The notes under the pieces: model-generated
Seen by the model: only the letters and a program-made list of their open reading frames with translations
Database searches by the model: none
Told to the model about the DNA's origin: nothing
Shown here: positions 58,898 to 64,000 of the stretch, piece after piece
Layout: every line of letters starts with the position of its first letter
How positions within the stretch are numbered: the first letter of the stretch is position 1
From: Paucimonas sp.
GTDB taxonomy: Bacteria > Pseudomonadota > Gammaproteobacteria > Pseudomonadales > Pseudomonadaceae
Length of the DNA stretch: 64,000 nt
Assembly (NCBI GenBank): GCA_031253995.1
Contig: JAIRVG010000055.1
Span: forward strand, 22,983 to 86,982
Direction: 5' to 3'
Program-made: the position numbers and the translations under genes

Positions 58898-60577
58898 TCA
58901 GCCGGTGATCATCGGCAGGTTCAGGCCCTGCTCTTTGGCACATTCGATTGCAATGTCGTAACCGGCATCGGCGTGACGCATCACGCCGGTGCCCGGGTCG
59001 TTGGTCAGCACGCGGGCGATACGCTCGGCGGCTTCGTCGGTACCGTCGCAGACGATGACCATGCCCGAGTGCTGCGAGAAGCCCATGCCCACGCCACCGC
59101 CGTGGTGCAGGGAAACCCAGGTGGCACCGCTGGCGGTGTTGAGCAGGGCGTTGAGCAGCGGCCAGTCGGACACGGCATCGGAACCGTCCTTCATCGCCTC
59201 GGTCTCGCGGTTCGGGCTGGACACCGAGCCGGAGTCGAGGTGATCGCGACCGATAACGATAGGCGCGGAAAGCTCACCACGACGGACCATTTCGTTGAAC
59301 GCCAGGCCCAGCTTGGCGCGCTGGCCCAGGCCGACCCAGCAGATACGCGCCGGCAGGCCCTGGAAGCTGATGCGCTCGCGAGCCATGTCCAGCCAGTTGT
59401 GCAGGTGGGCGTCGTCCGGGATCAGTTCCTTGACCTTGGCGTCGGTCTTGTAGATGTCCTCGGCATTGCCCGACAGCGCGGCCCAGCGGAACGGACCGAT
59501 GCCGCGGCAGAAAAGCGGACGGATGTAGGCCGGCACGAAGCCCGGGAAGTCGAAGGCATTGGCGACGCCCTCTTCCTTGGCCATCTGGCGGATGTTGTTG
59601 CCGTAGTCGAAGGTCGGGATGCCCTGCTTCTGGAACTCCAGCATGGCTTGCACGTGCACGGCCATGGATTGCTTGGCGGCCTTGACCACCGCAGCCGGCT
59701 CGGTCTTGGCGCGGTCGCGGTACTGGTCCCAGGTCCAGCCGGCCGGCAGGTAGCCGTTGAGCGGGTCGTGGGCGCTGGTCTGGTCGGTGACCATGTCCGG
59801 GCGCACGCCACGCTTGATCAGTTCGGGCAGGATTTCCGCAGCGTTGCCCAGCAGGGCGATGGAGATGGCCTTGCCTTCGGCGGTGTACTTGGCGATGCGC
59901 GCCAGGGCGTCGTCCAGGTCCTTGGCCTGCTCGTCGACGTAGCGGCTGGACAGGCGGAAGTCGATGCGGCTCTGCTGGCATTCGATGTTCAGCGAGCAGG
60001 CGCCGGCCAGGGTCGCGGCCAATGGCTGGGCGCCGCCCATGCCGCCGAGGCCGGCGGTGAGGACCCATTTGCCCTTGAGGTCGCCGTTGTAGTGCTGGCG
60101 ACCGGCTTCGACGAAGGTTTCGTAGGTGCCCTGGACGATGCCCTGGCTACCGATGTAGATCCAGCTGCCGGCGGTCATCTGGCCGTACATGGCCAGGCCC
60201 TTGGCATCCAGTTCGTTGAAGTGTTCCCAGTTGGCCCAGTGCGGCACCAGGTTGGAGTTGGCGATCAGCACGCGGGGGGCGTTGGCGTGGGTCTTGAACA
60301 CGCCGACCGGCTTGCCGGACTGCACCAGCAGGGTCTCGTCGTCGTTCAGGTTGGTCAGGCTCTCGACGATCTTGTCGTAGCACGCCCAGTTGCGCGCCGC
60401 ACGGCCGATACCGCCATACACCACCAGCTCTTTCGGGTTTTCCGCCACTTCCGGGTCGAGGTTGTTCATCAGCATGCGCAGCGGGGCTTCGGTCAGCCAG
60501 CTCTTGGCGGTGAGCTTGTTGCCGCGGGGGGCGCGGATTTCGACGTCACGGAATTTGTTCAGGTTGTTGTCAGTCAC
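58898..60577 (-). CDS. hutU: Urocanate hydratase HutU
   Basis: NAD-dependent enzyme of 559 residues converting urocanate to imidazolonepropionate. GTG start. Conserved regions: [56 protein letters not shown] (NAD site), [89 protein letters not shown]. First gene of the operon, about 120 nt downstream of the predicted sigma-54 start site. Confidence 0.98.
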   Translation of the reverse strand: MTDNNLNKFRDVEIRAPRGNKLTAKSWLTEAPLRMLMNNLDPEVAENPKELVVYGGIGRAARNWACYDKIVESLTNLNDDETLLVQSGKPVGVFKTHANAPRVLIANSNLVPHWANWEHFNELDAKGLAMYGQMTAGSWIYIGSQGIVQGTYETFVEAGRQHYNGDLKGKWVLTAGLGGMGGAQPLAATLAGACSLNIECQQSRIDFRLSSRYVDEQAKDLDDALARIAKYTAEGKAISIALLGNAAEILPELIKRGVRPDMVTDQTSAHDPLNGYLPAGWTWDQYRDRAKTEPAAVVKAAKQSMAVHVQAMLEFQKQGIPTFDYGNNIRQMAKEEGVANAFDFPGFVPAYIRPLFCRGIGPFRWAALSGNAEDIYKTDAKVKELIPDDAHLHNWLDMARERISFQGLPARICWVGLGQRAKLGLAFNEMVRRGELSAPIVIGRDHLDSGSVSSPNRETEAMKDGSDAVSDWPLLNALLNTASGATWVSLHHGGGVGMGFSQHSGMVIVCDGTDEAAERIARVLTNDPGTGVMRHADAGYDIAIECAKEQGLNLPMITG

Positions 60578-60688
60578 GAAAAGGGCTCCTCAAGCGATCC
60601 ATCCAATCCCAACCCAGGCAGTGGGCCAGCGGTGTTTGCGAACAGCGCGGAGGGGACGGCCTATCCACTCATACGCACACATATTTAC

Positions 60689-60700
60689 TTGTACATACAA
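60689..60700. promoter_or_regulatory. HutC operator at the hutU promoter
   Basis: TTGTACATACAA, a near-perfect palindrome of the TGTA-N2-TACA form that HutC of pseudomonads is reported to recognise. It lies 6-17 nt downstream of the -12 box, so a bound repressor would sit on the predicted start site. A second copy lies in the hutC-hutF gap. Confidence 0.8.
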
Positions 60701-60705
60701 GCATA

Positions 60706-60721
60706 TGCAATTGGATTGCCA
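60706..60721 (-). promoter_or_regulatory. Sigma-54 promoter of hutU
   Basis: Read on the minus strand: TGGCAATCCAATTGCA. GG and GC are 10 bp apart, and both boxes (TGGCA, TTGCA) match the -24/-12 consensus. In Pseudomonas hutU is known to need RpoN with CbrB or NtrC, so the match is expected. Leader to GTG 60577 about 118 nt. Confidence 0.85.
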
Positions 60722-60844
60722 ACCCGCGAAACGGCTTCATGAAAAAACATGCGGCATGGCTGTAGCCCTTGTGGAACAAGGCCTGGAAATCTTGCAGGAG
60801 GAAGTGGGGAGATCAGGCGGGAGGTGCGACAACCAAGGCGGCAT

Positions 60845-60896
60845 TGCGCCACCTTGGGGCATTCGGTAACAAAATGTGCGCGAGTGGTGCGTTACC
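60845..60896. promoter_or_regulatory. Candidate enhancer region for hutU
   Basis: Two palindromic motifs lie 125-175 bp upstream of the -24 box: TGCGCC-N5-GGGGCA (60845-60861, NtrC-like, imperfect) and GGTAAC-N20-GTTACC (60865-60896, perfect 6-bp arms, ending over the hutD stop). The distance suits sigma-54 activator sites (NtrC or CbrB); identity is inferred. The 314-bp gap 60578-60891 holds no gene. Confidence 0.4.
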
Positions 60897-61470
60897 CGGA
60901 AACAGCGATGAGTTCGATCAGGCAGCAGCGGCCGGTGATGTCCAGGGTGCGCAGTTGATCGTTGTCTTTCAGATAGAGGCAGTCATACAGGCCCAGGGTC
61001 TGTTCGGCCTGGCCGCTGACGCCGACCTGCTGCGCGGCCTGGGCGCTGAACAGCAGCACGGTGCTGGCCGAGGTGAAGACCCGGCTGTGCCCGCTGAACC
61101 ACTGCAGCCGCGCGCGGTAACGCTGCGGCGCGTAGATCAGGTTGAAGTCGCGGATCGGCCCGCCCAGCAGGCGGCAACTGACCTGGCTTTCGCCACTGAA
61201 CACGTAGGCATCGAACGGCAGCAGCGCGCGGCTCGGCTGGCCGTCCACCTGCAGGACCATGCCGTCACCCTGCAGCACGCTGATGATCCGCTGGTAGCCG
61301 GCGAAGCTGGAGAAGTCGCCGGACTCGCCGATGTCCGCGATCGACAGGCGCCAACCAAAACCGTCGAGGCCCTGGCCCGCGTCGCGGGTGATCTCTTCGG
61401 TGCTGCCGCCGCCGTTCTTCCACGGCATGCGCGGGTAATCGGCGGCACGTAACAGGGTCAACTCGGTCAT
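60892..61470 (-). CDS. hutD: HutD family protein
   Basis: Start ATG 61470 (MTELTLLRAADYPRMPWKNGGGSTEEITRDAG; 192 residues), overlapping the hutC stop by 4 bases. Double-stranded beta-helix (cupin-like) HutD family: MPWKNGGGSTEEI and FGWRLSIADIGESGDFSSFAGYQRIISVLQGDGMVL are hallmarks. Studies in P. fluorescens suggest it limits hut expression or urocanate level; the exact role is unsettled. Co-transcribed with hutC. Confidence 0.95.
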   Translation of the reverse strand: MTELTLLRAADYPRMPWKNGGGSTEEITRDAGQGLDGFGWRLSIADIGESGDFSSFAGYQRIISVLQGDGMVLQVDGQPSRALLPFDAYVFSGESQVSCRLLGGPIRDFNLIYAPQRYRARLQWFSGHSRVFTSASTVLLFSAQAAQQVGVSGQAEQTLGLYDCLYLKDNDQLRTLDITGRCCLIELIAVSG

Positions 61471-62213
61471 TTGCTGAAGCGTCCTTCGAGGCGATGGCGG
61501 GAACCGGGGTGGATCAGCCGCGCCGCCGTGACCGGCTGGCGGCCGGACCAGGTGCGGCGGCGGATCAGCAGGCAAGGCTCGCTGTGCTCGATCTGCAGCA
61601 GGCTGCATTCATAGGCGTCGGCGAGGATCGCCTCGACCACGTGCTCGCCTTCGGTCAGCGGCGCAACCTGGGACAGGTAGGCATAGGGCGTCTGCCGGGT
61701 GAAATCCTGGTTGAGGTAGTCCGGGGCGATCTGCGCGTTGACGTAGCGGTCCTCGATCTGCACCGCGACGCCGTTCTCGTAGTGCACGATCAGCGAATGG
61801 AAGACCCGCTGGCCTTCGCGCACGTCCAGGGCCAGGGCGCGCTCGGAACCGGCGGCTTCCTCGGCCAGGGTCACTACCTGGCAAGTGTGCTGGTGGCCGC
61901 GGGCGGCGATCTCGTCGGCGATGTTGTGCACGTCGAACAGCGCCGAATGGGTCTTCGGCTCGGCGACGAAGGTACCAACGCCTTGCATGCGCACCAGCAG
62001 CCCCTCGGCGGTCAGTTCGCGCAGGGCACGGTTGATGGTCATGCGGCTGAAGCCCAGTTCGTTGACCAGCTCGCTTTCCGAGGGCACCCGATGGTGCGGC
62101 GGCCAGGTGCCGCTCTCGATCTGCTGGATGATCATCTGCTTGACCCGGGCATACAGCGGCGCCGGCCCCTCGCCCATCTGGGCAACCAGCTTGGAGACAG
62201 GAGGTTTCGGCAC
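61467..62213 (-). CDS. hutC: HutC GntR-family repressor of histidine utilisation
   Basis: Protein of 248 residues: N-terminal winged HTH (PLYARVKQMIIQQIESGTWPPHHRVPSESELVNELGFSRMTINRALRELTAEGLLVRMQGVGTFVA) and a UTRA ligand domain (HICQ-like HQHTCQVVTLAEEAAGSERALALDVREGQRVFHSLIVHYENGVAVQIEDRYVN). Urocanate is the known inducer. It presumably binds the TGTA-N2-TACA sites at 60689 and 62285, repressing hutU and hutF and itself. Divergent from hutF. Confidence 0.96.
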   Translation of the reverse strand: MPKPPVSKLVAQMGEGPAPLYARVKQMIIQQIESGTWPPHHRVPSESELVNELGFSRMTINRALRELTAEGLLVRMQGVGTFVAEPKTHSALFDVHNIADEIAARGHQHTCQVVTLAEEAAGSERALALDVREGQRVFHSLIVHYENGVAVQIEDRYVNAQIAPDYLNQDFTRQTPYAYLSQVAPLTEGEHVVEAILADAYECSLLQIEHSEPCLLIRRRTWSGRQPVTAARLIHPGSRHRLEGRFSK

Positions 62214-62257
62214 AGGAAAAGTCCTTGTTCTATTGAATGAACGGTAGCTTGCCGGAG

Positions 62258-62294
62258 TTTACCCAGCAGGCAAACGTCTGTATATGTATATACA
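62258..62294 (+). promoter_or_regulatory. hutF promoter with overlapping HutC operator
   Basis: TTTACC (62258-62263), a 17-bp spacer, TATATG (62281-62286): a sigma-70-like promoter 35 nt before hutF. The HutC-type palindrome TGTATATACA (62285-62294) overlaps the -10, so repression would be direct. It may also control divergent hutC. Confidence 0.65.
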
Positions 62295-62320
62295 AATAAA
62301 CAGAACGAGGTGCCGTGTCG

Positions 62321-63685
62321 ATGTCTGTCTTCTTTGCCGAACGTGCGCTGTTGCCCACAGGCTGGGCTGAAAACGTCAGGATCGAGGTCGGCGCCGATGG
62401 CTTGCTGGCATCGATCGAGGCCAACGCTTCGTCGGACGGCGCGGAAAAACTCGCCGGACCGCTGCTGCCAGGCATGCCCAACCTGCACTCCCACGCCTTC
62501 CAGCGCGCCATGGCCGGGCTGGCGGAAGTGGCCGGCAACCCCAACGACAGCTTCTGGACCTGGCGCGAGCTGATGTATCGCCTGGTGGGCAAGGTCAGCC
62601 CGGAACAGCTGGAAGTGATCGCCCGCCAGCTGTACATCGAGATGCTCAAGGCGGGCTACACCTCGGTCGCCGAATTCCACTACGTGCACCACGACACCCA
62701 GGGCCAGGCCTACGCCGACCCGACCGAACTGTCCCGGCGCATCAGCGCGGCGGCCAGCCGCAGCGGCATCGGCCTGACCCTGCTGCCGGTGCTCTATAGC
62801 CATTCCGGCTTTGGCGGCCAGGCGCCGAACGACGGCCAGCGGCGCTTCATCAACGGCACCGAGCAGTACCTCGACCTGCAAGCCCGGCTCAAGCCGATGC
62901 TCGCCGCGCAACCGGCGCAAGCGCTGGGGCTGTGCTTCCACTCGCTGCGCGCGGTGACGCCGGAGCAGATCGCCACGGTGCTGGCCGCCAGCGACAAGGC
63001 CTGCCCGGTGCATATCCACATCGCCGAGCAACAGAAGGAAGTCCAGGACTGCCTGGCCTGGAGCGGGCGTCGGCCGATCCAGTGGCTGTACGACAATGTC
63101 GAGGTGGACCAGCGCTGGTGCCTGGTGCATGCCACCCATGCCGAAGCCGATGAAGTGACGGCGATGGCCAGGAGCCGGGCGATTGCCGGGTTGTGCCTGA
63201 CCACCGAAGCGAACCTGGGGGACGGTATCTTCCCGGCCGTGGAGTTCCTTGCCCAGGGTGGGCGCATGGGGATTGGGTCGGACAGCCATGTGTCGTTGAG
63301 CGTGGTGGAGGAATTGCGCTGGCTGGAATATGGCCAGCGGCTGCGGGATCAGCGGCGCAACCGCCTGTATGGGGCGAATCAGCCGATGGTCGGGAGGACG
63401 CTGTTCGATGCAGCGCTGGACGGCGGGGCGCAGGCGCTGGGGCAGCCGATAGGCGAGTTGGCCGTGGGCAAGCGTGCGGACTGGCTGGTGCTGGATGGCG
63501 TGGACCCGTATATCGCCACGGCCGAGGGCGACAGCATTCTCAACCGTTGGCTGTTTGCCGGTGGGGATCGGCAGGTGCGGGATGTGATGGTGAATGGGGT
63601 TTGGGTGGTGCAGCAGGGGCGGCATGCCGGTGAAGAGGACAGTGCCGAGGCGTTTGGCCGGGTACTGAAGGAATTACTGGGTTGA
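62321..63685 (+). CDS. hutF: Formimidoylglutamate deiminase HutF
   Basis: Amidohydrolase of 454 residues converting N-formimino-glutamate to N-formylglutamate and ammonia, so Pseudomonas uses the five-step route with HutG. Start ATG 62321, GAGG 10 nt upstream; the track GTG at 62315 sits too near the ribosome site. LLPGMPNLHSHAFQRAMAGLAE (HxH), VHIHIAEQQKEVQDCL, LVHATHAEADEV and IGSDSHVSLSVVEELRWLEYGQR carry the zinc ligands. Followed by REP-type repeats. Confidence 0.97.
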   Translation: MSVFFAERALLPTGWAENVRIEVGADGLLASIEANASSDGAEKLAGPLLPGMPNLHSHAFQRAMAGLAEVAGNPNDSFWTWRELMYRLVGKVSPEQLEVIARQLYIEMLKAGYTSVAEFHYVHHDTQGQAYADPTELSRRISAAASRSGIGLTLLPVLYSHSGFGGQAPNDGQRRFINGTEQYLDLQARLKPMLAAQPAQALGLCFHSLRAVTPEQIATVLAASDKACPVHIHIAEQQKEVQDCLAWSGRRPIQWLYDNVEVDQRWCLVHATHAEADEVTAMARSRAIAGLCLTTEANLGDGIFPAVEFLAQGGRMGIGSDSHVSLSVVEELRWLEYGQRLRDQRRNRLYGANQPMVGRTLFDAALDGGAQALGQPIGELAVGKRADWLVLDGVDPYIATAEGDSILNRWLFAGGDRQVRDVMVNGVWVVQQGRHAGEEDSAEAFGRVLKELLG

Positions 63686-63698
63686 ACTTCAGGGCCTT

Positions 63699-63724
63699 AT
63701 CGCTGGCAAGCCAGCTCCCACAGG
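63699..63724. repeat. Single REP downstream of hutF
   Basis: ATCGCTGGCAAGCCAGCTCC-CACAGG, identical to one arm of the REPIN at 23960, 13 bp after the hutF stop; no paired second arm is visible within 60 bp. Confidence 0.88.
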
Positions 63725-63787
63725 GTCAGCACAACCCTTGAGATCTGTGCAGTACCTGCGGGAGTCCACCCAGCCCGCTGGGCTGCG

Positions 63788-64000
63788 CTGTCGCGTAGAG
63801 AACTAGACCGCGAGAGCGCCGCGGTCGGCGTGGGAGCGGATTCATCCGCGATTGGGCGCGAAGCGGCCATAAAACCTGAGTCCGCGGTGTGTCCGGAGAC
63901 CTCGGGAGTTAGGTTTTACGACGGCTTCGCCGCCGATCGCGGATGAATCCGCTCCCACGCCGACCGCGGCGCTCTCGCGGTCTAGTTCTCTGCGCGACAG
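63788..64000. repeat. Large near-perfect palindrome (65-bp arms) at the right edge
   Basis: The left arm 63788-63852 (from CTGTCGCGTAGAGAAC to TTCATCCGCGAT) is the reverse complement of 63936-64000 with one mismatch in 65. Inside the 83-bp centre a further inverted pair (GCGAAGC..TAAAACCT / AGGTTTTA..GCTTCGC) continues the symmetry. Each arm contains a GTGGGAGCGGATTCATCCGCG motif, a second Pseudomonas REP type. It encodes no protein and may extend beyond the window. Confidence 0.92.

Noticed and set aside
63686-64000. tRNA or structured RNA gene downstream of hutF
   Set aside because: The strong secondary structure comes from the long palindrome and REP; no cloverleaf or CCA-type end is visible.

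Overview
The window is a chromosomal segment of a Pseudomonas (gamma-proteobacterium). GC is high, most genes abut or overlap by 1-8 bases, and the gene sets are typical of the genus: a pilGHIJ-chpAC array, the phaC1ZC2D-FI polyhydroxyalkanoate locus, pyrB with an inactive pyrC-like partner, and hut genes under a HutC-type control region. hslVU follows the pyrC-like gene directly, and pilK and chpB are absent. From general knowledge this fits the fluorescens/putida side of the genus better than P. aeruginosa, but species cannot be fixed from the sequence alone. There are no rRNA, tRNA, CRISPR, phage or transposase genes.

Layout. 1-4.4 kb: the end of a probable solute-binding protein, the RNA helicase rhlE, a YceI protein, a cytochrome b561 and an unrecognised 168-residue protein. 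4.4-8.7 kb: a secreted FAD amine oxidase-like protein with an odd Ala/Pro/Lys tail, bioA and rsmE. 8.7-20 kb: the minus-strand Chp/Pil chemosensory operon for twitching motility (pilG, pilH, pilI, pilJ, chpA, chpC), then gshB and a TonB-like gene. 20-24 kb: algH, ruvX, pyrR, pyrB and pyrC'. 24-26.6 kb: hslVU behind a strong RpoH-type promoter, then a DUF971 protein. 26.7-33.8 kb: the complete medium-chain-length PHA locus. It has two class II synthases around a depolymerase, the regulator PhaD, and convergent phasin genes. 33.9-39.9 kb: three tightly packed + strand groups: ubiE-ubiJ-ubiB; hisI-hisE; and tatA-tatB-tatC plus a divergent SPOUT methyltransferase. 40-44.6 kb: a chemoreceptor and an amino-acid-type ABC transporter. 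44.8-50.8 kb: opgGH for osmoregulated glucans, dtd and pip. 51-63.7 kb: the histidine utilisation region. hutU-hutXWV-(HAL paralogue)-hutH-hutI-hutG run on the minus strand, as do hutC-hutD, and hutF diverges from hutC.

How the genes fit together. The hut genes encode uptake (HutXWV), deamination (HutH), urocanate hydration (HutU), imidazolonepropionate cleavage (HutI), and the formiminoglutamate to formylglutamate to glutamate branch (HutF, HutG). Two TGTA-N2-TACA palindromes lie in the two control regions. One sits at the predicted start site of a perfect -24/-12 sigma-54 promoter before hutU, and the other overlaps a hutF -10 box. A HAL/PAL-family gene inside the operon lacks the Ala-Ser-Gly triad that makes the catalytic MIO group.

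Non-coding content. There are REP/REPIN palindromes, including one with perfect 30-bp arms. A separate intergenic repeat family is built on AAGCTGCAAG and CTTGCAGCTT. A near-perfect palindrome of at least 213 bp runs into the right edge. No wholly new multi-gene system is evident. The strongest candidates for novelty are the MIO-less lyase paralogue, the large terminal palindrome, the tatC-coupled SPOUT protein and the unrecognised gene at about 3.9 kb.
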